The notes under the pieces are model-generated. The model worked only from the letters and a program-made list of their open reading frames with translations. It had not been told where the DNA came from and made no database searches. DNA of 64,000 nucleotides from Uloborus plumipes (Eukaryota > Arthropoda > Arachnida > Araneae > Uloboridae), in the NCBI GenBank assembly GCA_038373865.1, contig JAXGGA010001075.1, positions 1 to 64,000 on the forward strand, given 5' to 3'. The position numbers and the translations under genes were made by a program. Of the stretch, positions 1 to 11,440 are shown one piece after another. How positions within the stretch are numbered: position 1 is the stretch's first letter; each line of letters opens with the position of its first letter.

Positions 1-440
1 CACTTGTCTTTCTGATTTCCTCTTGGGACGAAGAGGAGGGGCGGGGGAGGGGTTCTCGAGACACCTCGGTTTTGAATCAGACTACAGTAGGAGGGGGAAA
101 AAGAGGGAACATAAAGATGCAATGGATTTGACCAAATACCGTCCATGTCTTGGCAATCCGAATTTCTATTCGTTTCCGCGTTTTTTAAGATTTATCATCA
201 CACGATCCAACGTCAAGCTACTCCAACTTTTAGCAATCCTCAATTTCGACCAACTCCAAGCTTGATTTCCTACTGTGTCCTACTGTTACATGTGTCTCTA
301 TCTATCATAAAGCTTAATAATATTTTAATTTTGAAATGTGGTAGAACGTAGGAGTGAGGCCTATGTAGTTTCGCTTACGTAGTAGTAGTATACATTAAAA
401 AAAATAATAATAATACGAAGGTGGGCCAAAATGTCATCTT

Positions 441-474
441 GCCGACTGGGCCAAAGTTAGCCAGTCCGCCCCTG
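441..474 (-). mobile_element. hAT-like terminal sequence, partial
   Basis: Read on the minus strand, the segment begins CAGGGGCGGACTGG, a common hAT-type start (CAGNGGCGG). It continues to lower coordinates, and the opposite end was not found, so the element is truncated or starts before the window. No target duplication can be shown. Confidence 0.4.
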
Positions 475-984
475 AAATAAGGTAATGTTTCCATTACGGA
501 ACTTCACCTAATTTTCTTAATTGAATGCTCCATAAAATAAACTGAAAAAAAAAAAGAAAGAAAAAAAAGAAACTATCAACGCGTCTAAAATTATAAACGA
601 TTGACACTAAAAAAATAATCTTTGTTATTCTCTGGTACTTATTTGTGTACTAGCTTAATCAAAGCCATTTAAATATCAACGGTTTGTCAACTAATTTATA
701 TTTCAAAGCAATTCTAGTTTCTCGTTGTTCATAAGATTTTAACACATACTACGTACGTTACCGCTAATGAGTTTCATGTTAGATTTAGTTAAGCCTTGGT
801 TCAAATTTTTCATCATGATTACTATTAATATTGCTGTTGCGAGGCAAAAATTTTTGCAACAAAGGATTGAAAATTTAATCATTTAATGGGGAAATGACAT
901 GAAATTTACTGTTTTCCACAATAACTTTTTTTCTAGTAAACAAATATCGTCATATGAGTACATGGTACCTAAGTTACACCATCT
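475..984. other. AT-rich unassigned stretch
   Basis: Poly-A tracts (about 545-570) and AT-rich sequence without coding signals or recognisable repeat ends. Confidence 0.5.
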
Positions 985-1110
985 CCTATCGATTAAAAAA
1001 AAAAAGTCGTCCAAATCGGTTCAGTAGATCATAAGTTATGTGCGAACAAACAAAAAAAAAAAACATACGCTTTGAATTGATAACCTCCTCCTTTGTTGAA
1101 GTCGGTTAAA
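985..1110 (+). repeat. Arthropod LINE-type 3' tail
   Basis: Contains the phrase TTGATAACCTCCTCC followed by TTGAAGTCGGTTAAA, and upstream a CAAATCGGTTCAGTAG segment. I recognise this combination from 3' ends of dispersed non-LTR elements in many arthropods (RTE-like, from memory). Two A-runs lie inside. No reverse transcriptase remains, so it is a severely 5'-truncated copy. Confidence 0.5.
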
Positions 1111-2111
1111 TAGAAAATTTGAAGCAGAAGGCAGGAATGTAATTCTATTTTCCGCATGGAAAGCATAGAAAATGAAAAAGCCAAAGTAACTAGCAAATAG
1201 TAGGGGCGGGGAATCCCCTCTCCTATCCCAAACTTATTGTTTCATTTCTTTAAGTTGAATATTAACCGCTATATTAACCGGAGGATTTTCTATCTAGCAT
1301 AGGACATGGCACTTGCTTTCATCAAATCATCAAGGACGTAGCCAAAGGGTGTGTCCAGACTTCTTTCCAATTCCCGAAAGACCTCTCGTTTTTCTCAGTT
1401 CAAATGACTTTGTATCAACCTTACTATCAAATATTCCCAATAATCGGCTGTTTTCTCTGCTTCCAAATCTACTCAGAACACGAGAATCTCCACTGAAGTT
1501 ATTGTGCAGAATCGAAAAAGTCCTTGATTTTCAATTTTTGTTCTGTCCCCCCCCCCCTCAAGATTCAGGTATTTTCTTCTCATAGCAGACTTGCCAACTC
1601 AGCATTTTGAAATCTGTTAACTCAATGATTCTCAACCTTTTTATTGCTACCACCCAATTTATGAGTAAAATTTTTTCCAAGCCCCCCCCCCCCTTCTGTG
1701 AATATACAAGAAGGGGATTGGCTATTTTATGAGAAACAAAAGCTTAAAGTGATTTTATTCGACCCCTCCAGCATTCTCTCTCCACCGGAGGGGGCCGGTA
1801 GCACCCACCTTGAGAAACAGTTAACTCCAGTCAGTTTTCTCCAGCTGTTTCCTCTTACCAGAGAAAATTTATCTTTGAGCCGTTGTCTCTTCCAAGCCCT
1901 TATTTTACTAGCTGTGTCGCCCGGCGTTGCACGTTCTACCTCGAAAATGAATGTTTAGTGGTCCGTTGTAACATTTATGCGTAATGTTAACGTGATAGTA
2001 ACGACTCAAAAGAACAAAAAGCAAAATTTATTTAAGTGTTATTCGTGATTTTTTATTATAATGGTATAGTTTTGCCAAACGCTGAGCAACAATCATTATT
2101 GGGGATTAAGG
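1111..2111. other. Unassigned stretch with C-runs and a LINE-like fragment
   Basis: Runs of C at about 1547-1557 and 1682-1693. At 1909-1935 is an ACTAGCTGTGTCGCCCGGCG phrase that resembles the ends of dispersed arthropod retroelements. Short open frames here look random. Confidence 0.4.
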
Positions 2112-2288
2112 CAGGGCCGTCATTTCAAGTTTTTCTAGAGCAGGGGGCAAAGGGTCCGAACTTAATGCAATTTCACCTTAAAACATAAAAAACCACGCCC
2201 ATTTATATGCAAATACATTGATTTCTCAAAGCCATGGGGGGGGGGGGGCAATTGACCCCCTCCCTGACCGCCCTAAATGACGGGCCTG
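2112..2288 (+). mobile_element. hAT-like poly-G MITE, copy 1
   Basis: 177-bp element starting CAGGGCCGTCATTT and ending AAATGACGGGCCTG, so the ends are inverted repeats. Flanks are GATTAAGG (2104-2111) and GATTAAGA (2289-2296), an 8-bp target duplication with one mismatch, as expected for hAT. A G-run at 2236-2248 sits near the right end. It closely matches the copy at 2718-2898. Confidence 0.85.
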
Positions 2289-2717
2289 GATTAAGATTAC
2301 AAATTATATGACATCCCTTTTCTTTTTAGACAACTAAAAGAAAAGCTTACATTAACTTAACGCAAAACTTATGTTTTGAAATTTTAACAGTAATGACTTT
2401 TTATTTATTGTCAAGTTTGATAGGTTTTTAAATTAGTCTTCCGAAGCGAGTGAAATAAGCTCATTTTGTGTGCATTAGATATGTCTCACGGGCTAACGCT
2501 ACGAGCAATAGGAGAAGTAGAAGAGGCTGATGATTTAACTGATGTTTGACAGTGACCCTGTGTTCCACTGTTAGGCATCGCTTCCATCCGATCATCACTA
2601 GTTTTGGGGACTTTAATCCGGTGAATCCTTAGAGCAGAGGAATTAGTAGGAAGGAGCAAATCCAATACAGGCTTTACCCCCTCCACCGTTATCCCTTCTC
2701 AATGGATGAATCACTCG

Positions 2718-2898
2718 CAGGAACGTCATTTCAAGTTTTTCCATGGGGGGGGGGGGGGGGCAAAGGGTCCAAACACAATGCAATTTCACCGGAAAACATC
2801 AAAAACCACGCCCACTTATATGTAAATACATTGATTTCTCAAAGCCAGGGGGGGGCAATTGATCCCCCCTGCCCCCCCCCCCCTAAATGACGGGCCTG
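2718..2898 (+). mobile_element. hAT-like poly-G MITE, copy 2
   Basis: 181-bp element, starting CAGGAACGTCATTT and ending AAATGACGGGCCTG. The perfect 8-bp duplication ATCACTCG flanks it (2710-2717, 2899-2906). It has a long G-run near the left end and G- and C-runs near the right. Non-autonomous, no coding sequence. Confidence 0.9.
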
Positions 2899-3048
2899 AT
2901 CACTCGTAAGTGGATTCTCATCTTTGACAGTTTTGTGTCGAAGATATCACGGATTTCTCCTACAGTGTCTCTCAAAAGTGTTCGTACACTTACCATTTTC
3001 AATGAAATGCGGCTTTAATCATCAAATAAAGTTAATACTTTAGAATGG

Positions 3049-6000
3049 GGGTCATTCCACGGTGACTGACGTTACAGTTTGACTCTATTTTTAAATTAAA
3101 AATTCAGTACTGACTTGAAATTAATTTTTACCCCCTGAATTTGAACTAAAATGTAATTACAGAGTATACTAAAAGTCTTTTCATAACTCATTAGGTATGA
3201 GGAAATTTTTTTTCAGAAATTATGGGGAATCGAACATGTGTGACTGATGTTACACAAAAGCGACATCACTAAAATTGACTTTTTTTCAATTTGAAATCCT
3301 CTTTAAACTAATAGCGTGAAACATAAAAAATAAAATTTCCATAAAAATAGAGATTTCAGACTTTATGAAAATACTTTTCTTGATGGAATAAACTGAAAAA
3401 CTGATAGCACAGAAAATATGTAATAGGTGTGACTGATGTAACAAAGATTTCGTGACTGACGTTACGATAACAAAACATTGCTACAATAATAAATAATGTC
3501 TTTCTAATTATTAACAAAGCATATATTTTGCCCAAAATTGAAGTTAAATTATAAGAAATAAAGAATGGCAACAAAATCTTAATTACACTAATTAAGTTTT
3601 ACACATTAATTTTTAATGAATTGTCCTCTTGAAATAACTTCTTCTGGGGAGGGCTAATTTTTTTAATTACTTGCACTAATTTCACCTCATAGAATTGACC
3701 ACCATGTTCCACAAGAACCCTCTCTCCTGCTGCAGCCTTCAATTTCGAACCACATTTTGCTAAATTAGACTTCAAAAAACTGTTTTGAACTTTTGGTGAT
3801 TCAGAAAATCACTGCCAAAAAAGTGTTGCTGCTAATTACCTGCTCCAGTTTCTGATTTATTAAAAAAATATTACTCAAATATAACTATTAATAATATAGC
3901 TTCAAACTCGGGGGGAAAAGCTAAAATATTTTCACATTTCTTGAAGTGTAGTATGTAAAAACTTTTTTGCGCTAAAAAAGATAATACATACAATCGATCG
4001 TGATTTGGATTTTCTTCACTAATATTGAAGTTCTCCGAATCTTTAGGAAAATATATGTGGCTATTTCTAAATCTGGTGTAGGCTATTATGAAGCTTTTGT
4101 GGTAATTTTCACAGGAAAAATATTGTACTGTAATTTGCTACATCAAAAACATATGTTTCAATTCCGCAAATTTGCTTTCTCATTTCTATACATTGTTTCA
4201 CAAATAAATTCATCTTCTTCTAGGAGTATTGCAGAAGTTTATTTAGCGTCTTATCTCTTCAGAATTATCATTTTTCCAAGCAGTTTTGATATCTTTCCAG
4301 CCTGGTGCACCGTCTCCTAAGATCATATAGGGTCCAAAATTACTTAACCATGTTCTGTTTTCATTGACAAACACTTTAATTTAACTGCCATACACGGAGA
4401 GTTAGGAGTACTTGTTTGTCCAGTTTCAATTAAAAAAGAAAAAAAGGGCAGGTGCTATGTAAAACCAGGGCTCTTTTGTTTGCTACATTTTCTGTATTTC
4501 GTAGTGTGTTTGTGTTGTGTGTGTGTCTTTTCCTATTTTTTTTTTTTTTCCAACTTGATTCTAAACTTAGGGTGAGTTCTGGTAAGTGCGTCCACGGGGT
4601 AAGTGCGTCCACTGGGAATTATATGAACACTGTCCTGAAATGGCTTCTGCAACACATCGACTATGTTAGATAACCGTCTAATGATAATTTCAATAGGTAG
4701 AATTCAGGCCTGGATTCAATAGACGAAACACAATCAGAGACAACTTAAATGTCTTCAAAAAAACTCTAAAGTAAAGATTGAGAAGGTTTTGTTTCAGTTT
4801 CTCTTGTAGTCATACCAAGCAATTGAAGTCAAGAAATGCAAGTTGTTTCTTTTGAGTAATAGCTACTAATAACATACATGGGGTATTTTGATCAAATACT
4901 CTAACTAAAATTTGTTATATGACGGTACGCACTTTCCCTTTCTTTAAAGTAAGGTGGGGGTAAGTGCGTACCATTATGATGGGGCAAGTGCGTACCACTA
5001 TCATGAGGCATATGCGTACTATTATGCGGAGCAAGTGCGTACTATTATGGTGAGGCAAGTGTGTACCATTACGTGGAAAATCCGACTCTCGTAATTCACC
5101 TTTAATTTTACTTATAACGCTTTAAAAGCAGATTATAAATCGACGTCATATCCAACTAGTATTTATATTTACATTGAATGCGACATAAGATTTCAATTTT
5201 ATTCATTACCTCTGAAATATATTGGCTTTTAGATATCAGTTAGTATTTTTTATTTTTTTTTTGAAAATAGTGATCATAAGCTACACTTAATTTAAACCAG
5301 AACGAGAAATGAAGCAGTGAAATTAAGTGAAACACTAAATAAGGAACCAACTGATTCAAAAAACGAAGGTGGAGTAATGAATAAATTATATTTAAGAAAA
5401 TTAAAGAACACCTTGTGAAAAACTATTTCAATGTACAAGAAAAAAAAGTACAAGTATCATATCATGATCAATTATTCTTCTTTTTTTTTGCTCTTTATTT
5501 TGTGTTTTTTTTCTTACTGCTGCTGATTCTAATAAGAAAAATATTTTAAAACCGTATTTATTCAAAAAAAAAAAAAAAAACGAATTGTTCACTCAGGTCA
5601 CCTAACGATCTACCATACAAATAGAATTAAAGAAAATCACAGGGGTACGCACTTACAACAACGCTATTGGACGCACATGTCTCATCTCTCATATTTAAGA
5701 AGGGTAAGTGCGAACCCTGGCTTAAACACAGACTGATTAATGTATTAAACCAAAATAAACTATGTAGACTATAAGTGATTATTACTAAATAAAAACAACT
5801 TACATTTGCTCACTTGGTCTTATTAAAAGGACAGAGGAAGAATCACAGACACAACTCTCTCAATCTTCAAATCACAGTTGTTCGCAAGACACGTGGGATA
5901 TCACTGATTGCGTTTCATCCATGCAAGCAAGTGCTGATCTCTAGTATTAGGAATTATCCCAAGGCAACTACCTAACATATTTAATATGTGCCAGAAGTTT

Positions 6001-7031
6001 TTTTCCTGCTCATATTCACATAATTTAAGGTGGACGCACTTACCCCGCTAGGTAGGGAAAGTGCGTACCTTAGAATAGGTGTCATAAACCAGGTCACAAA
6101 ACCTATGCTTATGGTTTATTTGACATATTATATGCTTGAAAATCTTAGTAAAGGATCTGGAAAGAAAACTAAAAAAAAATTGTGAGTGTACAAGATTTTT
6201 CAACAGAGCAGCATCCTTGAGAACATGAACTTTGAAAAAAAGGGTACGCACTTACCAGAACTCACCCTACTTTGAACTTAGCTAGATAATCACTTTACAA
6301 AAATTTATTTTTTCTCTTTTTTACTCTGCTCATTTTATCATACAATGTTTTTGATTTACTAATCTTCGTATTTTCCGTCATTTTAAATTTCTCTCACCTA
6401 ATATGTTGCCTTTTTGCAGCAGTTAGTGCCATTTGTATAGTTTATTTAAAGCATCTTAGTGAAAAGAGAAATGTGACTGATATTACTGTGACTGATGTTA
6501 CACATTTTAAGCAAGTTTTAAGTATATTAATTCAACTACTTTTAAATATTTAAGTAAAGAATATTAAAGATATCATCCTAAATGATGAGAATATGACTTG
6601 TTGTAATCTTGGGTTTAGTTTTGTTTAAGTAAAACAAACTTTTATACTATTTTGTGACTGACGTTACATGAATGTGAGGACTAATTTATAAAAATTGTTT
6701 ATAAAATAATTATAACAGTTTGAAGCTTCTTTGTTGGCGTAATCTCTTCATTCATAAACTAAATTTCAATAAAAAATAAAACTGTAGACATACCAGTTAA
6801 TTTCATAAGTAAAAAAACTGATGAACTTTCAATGGCTCGAAAACAAGAAAACATGCGCACAAAATGGTGTTGTCAAAACTTACCTATAAAACTTACAAGA
6901 AATAAGTTTATAGCTTTTTTAGGGTTATTTTATAAAAATTCATTCTTTTTTACATCATATGAAATCAAAAAACTATTGGTTCATTGAAATTTTTTTTCGT
7001 GTGTGATGTCTCCAGTTTCGTGGAATTGCCC
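3049..7031 (+). mobile_element. DNA transposon A with GGGTCATTCC-type TIRs, TSD ATGG
   Basis: Left end GGGTCATTCCACG; right end, reverse-complemented, GGGCAATTCCACG (11 of 13 identical). Flanks are ATGG at 3045-3048 and ATGG at 7032-7035, a 4-bp target duplication. The motif GTGACTGACGTTACA or close variants occurs at about 3062, 3240, 3428, 3452, 6474, 6489 and 6654, all in the same orientation in both arms. No transposase is left inside. A second transposon (4569-6268) is nested, so the element itself is about 2.28 kb. TIR style and TSD length match the element encoding the 672-residue protein at 20071; the shared Sola-like assignment is inference. Confidence 0.85.
4569..6268 (+). mobile_element. 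Nested DNA transposon B with GTAAGTGCGT repeats
   Basis: Perfect inverted ends beginning AGGGTGAGTTCTGGTAAG and continuing through GTGCGT (23 bp). Flanks are ACTT at 4565-4568 and 6269-6272; equally, GGGTGAG ends with a TA duplication fit. Copies of GTAAGTGCGTMC lie in both arms and both orientations (about 4581, 4599, 4922, 4967-5070, 5643, 5703, 6031-6068, 6244). No coding capacity. It interrupts transposon A. Confidence 0.85.
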
Positions 7032-7034
7032 ATG

Positions 7035-7262
7035 GGCATTTACGGTCTAGGAAGTTTTGGCGCGACAGATTGGGCGCGAGGTATTTTGGGCGCAAGAGCA
7101 TTGGGCGCACAGTTTTTGGGCGCGAGGCCTTTTTGGCGCCGGGACTTTTGGGCGCTAGGTCTTTCGGGCGCCGGGGCTTTTGGGCGCTAGGTCTTTTTGA
7201 GCGCAGGACTTTTTGGGAGCAGTGCTTTTTGACGCAACTGCTTTTGGGCGTGTGAATGATGG
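7035..7262 (+). repeat. 16-bp minisatellite (GGGCGC units)
   Basis: Degenerate tandem array of 16-bp units of the form GGGCGCNAGGNCTTTT, clearest at 7120-7200. It starts at the right edge of transposon A. Open frames across it are by-products of the repeat. The same unit occurs inverted at 12795-13095. Confidence 0.85.
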
Positions 7263-7339
7263 GAGCAGGGGACTTTTACGTCCAAATCTTTCGGCGCGGG
7301 TGACTTTTGGGTAAAGCGAACTTTTTACTTTTCCTGCCG

Positions 7340-7495
7340 GATAAGGTGGGGGGGGGGGGGGGGGGCAAAGGATATGTGCTTCATGAAAATTGTACCAAAA
7401 AACTACGTTCAATTAAATATAAATAACTTGATTTTCCGAAGTCTGGTTAGGAGGAGGGGGAGGGGGCAATTAACCCCTCTGAATAACGGGCTTGT
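7340..7495 (+). mobile_element. Degenerate relative of the poly-G MITE
   Basis: G-run followed by GGCAAAGGATATG and ending GGGGGCAATTAACCCC then AACGGGCTTG. Order and wording match the inside and right end of the MITE at 2718-2898, but the left end is not recognisable. Confidence 0.5.
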
Positions 7496-7894
7496 GTTTG
7501 AGCGCCACCAATAAGTTTTTCTTCGGTAATGGTGGACAGTTTTATGTTTCGAAATGAAATTATTTTTTAGAAGGGCGAGCGGTATTTTAGCTCTGTATTA
7601 ATCTTAATGCGTATTCTACTTTTTCTTGTGCGTGTTGGGGGGGGGGGGGATATTTCGTTTTCATTGTATTTCGGGATCTGGTTGCATCCTCTTCTGTAGC
7701 ACTCATATGCACAATGCTGTTCTACAGCTTGCATATAAAAGCTTACAATAGACAACTGCATTTTATCGTTTCGGTACTTTTTCTATGGAAGACTTGCACT
7801 CATCCATTTGAGCTCATTCGAAAAATTCTATCACATTGCATCCGAGCAGTTAGTTCAAGCTAACAGCATTAGCAGACTATAGCTTTAATTGATT
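7496..7894. other. Unassigned stretch
   Basis: AT-rich with one G-run (7638-7650). No coding or repeat-end signal seen. Confidence 0.4.
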
Positions 7895-7945
7895 ACTAGC
7901 GGTACCCGCACGGCTTCGCCAGTTTTATAAAATTAAAAGGTTATT
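7895..7945 (+). repeat. LINE-like end, GGTACCCGCACGGCTTCGCC type
   Basis: ACTAGCGGTACCCGCACGG followed by TATAAAATTAAAAGG. The same phrase occurs at 12384-12430, where a second LINE-like tail precedes it. Dispersed retroelement fragment; class uncertain. Confidence 0.5.
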
Positions 7946-8053
7946 TTGCTCGTTTGTATATTTGCAGTTAACTTAGGTTATTCCTACAGCTAATTTGTTT
8001 TTCAAGAGCTCTGCATATTTTCGGTACATTTGAAAATTTGCACACCTTTGACT

Positions 8054-9436
8054 CATGGGTGCAAGACCTTCCGTCTCAGGACGGATTTCCGTCTTGACGA
8101 AATCACCGAGACTGACATCGGGACGGAAAAAAACCGATCTCATTCCTTCAGTTTTTTTTTTTCCAAAGACAAAAATTAACGAAACATAAAATCGGATTTC
8201 TCTAAGACACCCTTTTACTTGTCGATGTTTACAGGTTTGGCATAAAGTTAACATTTGGGTTGTTTTTCACGCCTTTACCCGTCAGTCTCGATTTTTTACG
8301 CATTTCGAAATCAGATTGCATTTTGTGCTTGCCATTATTTTTCACTTATCTTATGTTTCATATTCCACAACAGAAGACTTGCATGATCGTCGTTTTGCCA
8401 CACCCCTTCGGGAATTTCAATGCAGCTGCACCCGAGTTGAGTTTAGCTGGAGCATAAATATCCCCCCCCCCTAAAAATTATCACAGATATTTCAGATGGC
8501 AATCGAAATTTAGGAATTTAGGCAGCAAAATTATGCATTAGTCGGAAAATATGAGTTACCAAAACTCTTTTTTTCATCATTTTTAAAGCAAAATTTTGGT
8601 GATCATAGTTAAATGTCATATTTGCGTGCATAATATTTAAATCAACCCTTTGCATTCATTCTTTTCTATTATTCTTAATTTTGTGCTTTTTCAATTAAAT
8701 TTGAGCAAATTTCGAGAATCTGATCCCTAAAAAAAATAATTAAATCAAGCCCTCACTCTAATATTATCAAAAACTAATATATTTTGATTTTAGACCTTTT
8801 TTCAATCCCTGAGGATACGTTTCTGAGCCTCATACCTTTCCCTAACGTCAACCAGATATATCCTGCAATCGCTTTTTAAGACATCATTTTCGAAAAAAAT
8901 TTGGGCAAGTGCCTTCGAATCTCCTCAACAGCACTAAAAAGTTTAAACTATTTTTAAAGCAGCAATTTTAAGGAGTGAGAAAGTCCTTGAATACTCCATT
9001 CCCCTGACGTTATCAAATATGCATTATAATTTTGTTAGTACAGCTGTGATCTAGAAAAACTTCCGAGGTTACTACTTCAGAACCTTCCTTTCCTAACATT
9101 ATCGGAGATCGTCTAAAATTTCAATTTTAAAAAACTGCGCGGGAAGAGTACCTACATTCGCCTAATCTTTAGATAAGCCACAGCTTATTCTGATATCACC
9201 AAAGATCGTCTAAAATGAGGTTTTTAGAACTCAAATTTCGAAAATCCCCCCCCCCCCCCATTTTTGCTTGAATTTTCCTTTCACTATGGTCTTACTACTA
9301 AAAATAAAATGAGTACTAAACCCCTAGTTTTGACACAGTAAAATCAATAAGTATTTGTCCCCCCCCCCTCTGAGCACGCATGGGGGGGGGGGTCTCAAAT
9401 ATTTTCCGTCTTGGAAGCATGGCCAAACTTGCACCC
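8054..9436 (+). mobile_element. CATGGGTGCAAG element, copy 1
   Basis: Left end CATGGGTGCAAG, right end CTTGCACCC. Flanks share TTGACT (8048-8053 and 9437-9442), a partial target duplication; the last three bases of the right end seem lost. Near the ends are several CCGTCT/GACGG words. The middle (about 8780-9290) is made of degenerate units of the form TCATCAAAGATCGTCTAAAA. Copy 2 at 23776-24422 has a perfect 8-bp duplication and an empty site, which supports the boundaries. Likely hAT-like and non-autonomous. Confidence 0.75.
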
Positions 9437-9459
9437 TTGACTATCAATTCATTTCACTC

Positions 9460-9708
9460 CAGGGTCCCTCGTACCTGCCACAACTCGTGGTTTAACCGGG
9501 ATAGGATCCTGAAGAGTGCTCTGATCTTTTTGAACCAGACCAAGGGCCAAGCAACCCCTGGTCCAATACCCCCAGAGGTATCGTTTTACTTGGAGGACTT
9601 TGTGATCCACGAACATTCTTAACGTCCCCCAGCCACCATTAATGAAGACGGTGGATCTTTGACAGGCTGGGATCGAAACCGGGACCCTCCGGTTACGAGT
9701 CCGACGCA
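9460..9708 (-). repeat. tRNA-derived SINE, body and 3' half of tRNA head
   Basis: Read on the minus strand from 9708: GGACTCGTAACCGG (anticodon-arm-like), then GGTTTCGATCC (matching a pol III B box with one extra base), then a non-tRNA body. The 5' half of the tRNA-like head appears to lie at 10856-10890, separated by two later insertions (9709-10454 and 10467-10852). The family name is unknown. Confidence 0.6.
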
Positions 9709-10454
9709 CAGTGGTCCGAAACGGGGAAAAAGCGGAAAAAATCCCTTAAGTATAGATCGCTCTCCTTGAGAAGTAGTGAAAATGTGACTTACGTTAATCT
9801 GGTTTTGTGGTGCAGATTTTTTTTTGGAATACGTCAAATTTGATGACCAATCTCTTTGATAAAAATAAATTTGTCCCCGTTATACCACGACATGTTATTT
9901 TTTAGTTTTTTTAGTTCACAATATATTGGTGTTTGTAAATAGTGAGATTCAAATGAAAACATCCGCCACGCCTACAGTCGCAGGTGGTCGCAGCTAAAAT
10001 GTTTTTGTTTATTTACAGGAAGGTTTCAACTGCCAATATAGCTTTAAGCTCACCGAAAGCCGCCGATAAAAATTTGTCTCAATATATTTCATAATGTTTT
10101 TCGCAATTACTTTTTTTTTTTCACTTCAGATAATTTAAAATTTTTATTAATTTTAATTATTATTTCTGGTGTAATATGCATCTTATATGTGTGAAAGACC
10201 AATGTGAAATGAATTTTTATAAATTCAAGTTCGGGTTACTGAACGTATGAATTAAAATTGCAATATAGGGTCACGTCCAAAATTTTTTAAAAACGTATTT
10301 TCAACATTCTTGGCCTTTTTTCGGAAAAATGCAATTTTTTTTCCAAATAAATCTTATGGAGTAGGATACTACAACTCTGACAAGTTATTACAACATTAAA
10401 ATTTTTCTATGTTAAAACTTTGAAATGCCTATTTTTTCCGCCCGCGAACCACTG
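9709..10454 (+). mobile_element. CAGTGGTYCG hAT-like element in the SINE
   Basis: Left end CAGTGGTCCGAAACGGGG; right end, reverse-complemented, CAGTGGTTCGCGGGCGG. Both are followed by GGAAAAAAT-like sequence. The flanks share GACGC imperfectly, so the 8-bp duplication is decayed. No transposase frame. Confidence 0.55.
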
Positions 10455-10466
10455 TGTGACGCCTTA

Positions 10467-10852
10467 AGCGCGATTCACATAGCGAGCGAAACGCGTTCGC
10501 GAAGCGAACTTTTCCCCTCGAAACAGGTTTTCGGAATGCGTTCCCATGACAACGCGGCGAAAATTCGCCTGTCGCGAGCAATCTATCATGCTAGATATTT
10601 TCGCGTGCGAAAGGCGAACAAAATTTGGCAACGAGAGCGACAGCCAGTTAGAGGGAAGGCGCCATCTTTGCTCTGTTTTGACCGCGTGGACATTCGATTT
10701 CATTGGCTCTCGCGAGTTGGGCGCGCTTTATCCTTAGTGGGTGAATACCATCACGTGACTTTCGCCCGCATCTAGTATGAATGATCGGAATTTTTGACCA
10801 GCGAGCGAAAAACGCTTCGTTCGTTCGCGTCGCTCGCAATCTGAATCGGCCT
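10467..10852 (+). mobile_element. CpG-rich PIF/Harbinger-like MITE, TSD TTA
   Basis: 386-bp island rich in CG, in contrast to its AT-rich surroundings. Ends are AGCGCGATTCACATAGCGAG and, reverse-complemented from the right, AGGCCGATTCAGATTGCGAG. Flanked by TTA (10464-10466 and 10853-10855), the Harbinger target. GCGAGCGAA-type words recur inside. Open frames on both strands here reflect base composition. Confidence 0.75.
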
Positions 10853-10855
10853 TTA

Positions 10856-10890
10856 CGGTTCGGGCTATCACGGCCCACCTTTGACTTCCA
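10856..10890 (-). repeat. tRNA-like 5' head of the split SINE
   Basis: Minus strand GGTGGGCCGTGATAGCCC resembles the 5' part of a tRNA-derived SINE with an A-box-like word. It continues, once the two inserted elements are removed, into the tRNA half at 9708. Inference from order and orientation. Confidence 0.5.
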
Positions 10891-11440
10891 GTTGATTAGG
10901 TTCTTTTACGTAAACAGCGGTATTTTTTGCGAGAAAAATGCAAGGAAAAAAACAAACATGGTTGCATGTGAAGGGGGCTCAATATTGATGGTGCTCATCG
11001 GAAGAGTTAAAATATGGAATTCGTCAGAAATGTGGAGGGTAGTAAATACGATAAGCAAATATATAAGCAAGTATTTCATATGTCACTAAATTTGGCACAT
11101 CATTTTTGGCTTGTAATTAGGCGATGTATTACTAAGTTGTTGTCAAATACAAACCAATTTATGACATCAAGTTCGTCCCATTACTGTCGTGATTTTACTA
11201 CCGCTGTAAGTTTGGTTAACTTTAAGGTTGCGAATTTCAAAAACGTTTGGTTTCTTGGGTTAAATTCGTTTAAACAATTTGGTACTAAGAGAATGCAGTA
11301 TTTGATGTAAATGCATTCAATTAATAATGAATCTAACAACAAACTGGAACTCGTACAAATTCTAAACGTAAGGCAAATAGAACATTTCTTTCTGAAATTA
11401 GCATAAATTTAACTATTTTCAATAATTTAAAGGAAACGTT
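10891..11440. other. Unassigned stretch
   Basis: No repeat ends recognised. Two overlapping plus-strand frames (about 100 codons) lack coding-like composition or splice support. Confidence 0.4.

Noticed and set aside
4000..4320. 106-codon frame within transposon A
   Set aside because: AT-driven composition, no motif, and A is otherwise non-coding.
6984..7412. Gly/Ala-rich frames such as at 6984-7190
   Set aside because: Same minisatellite unit at 7035-7262 plus a G-run; not coding.
9660..9708. tRNA gene
   Set aside because: Only half of a tRNA-like fold is present, the B box has an extra base, and a non-tRNA body follows. A SINE remnant is the better reading.
10441..10860. CpG-island promoter of a host gene
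   Set aside because: The CG-rich segment has transposon ends and a TTA duplication, which explain it better, and no gene follows.
10425..10878. GC-rich frames on both strands
   Set aside because: They coincide with the CpG-rich Harbinger MITE (10467-10852) and have no domain.
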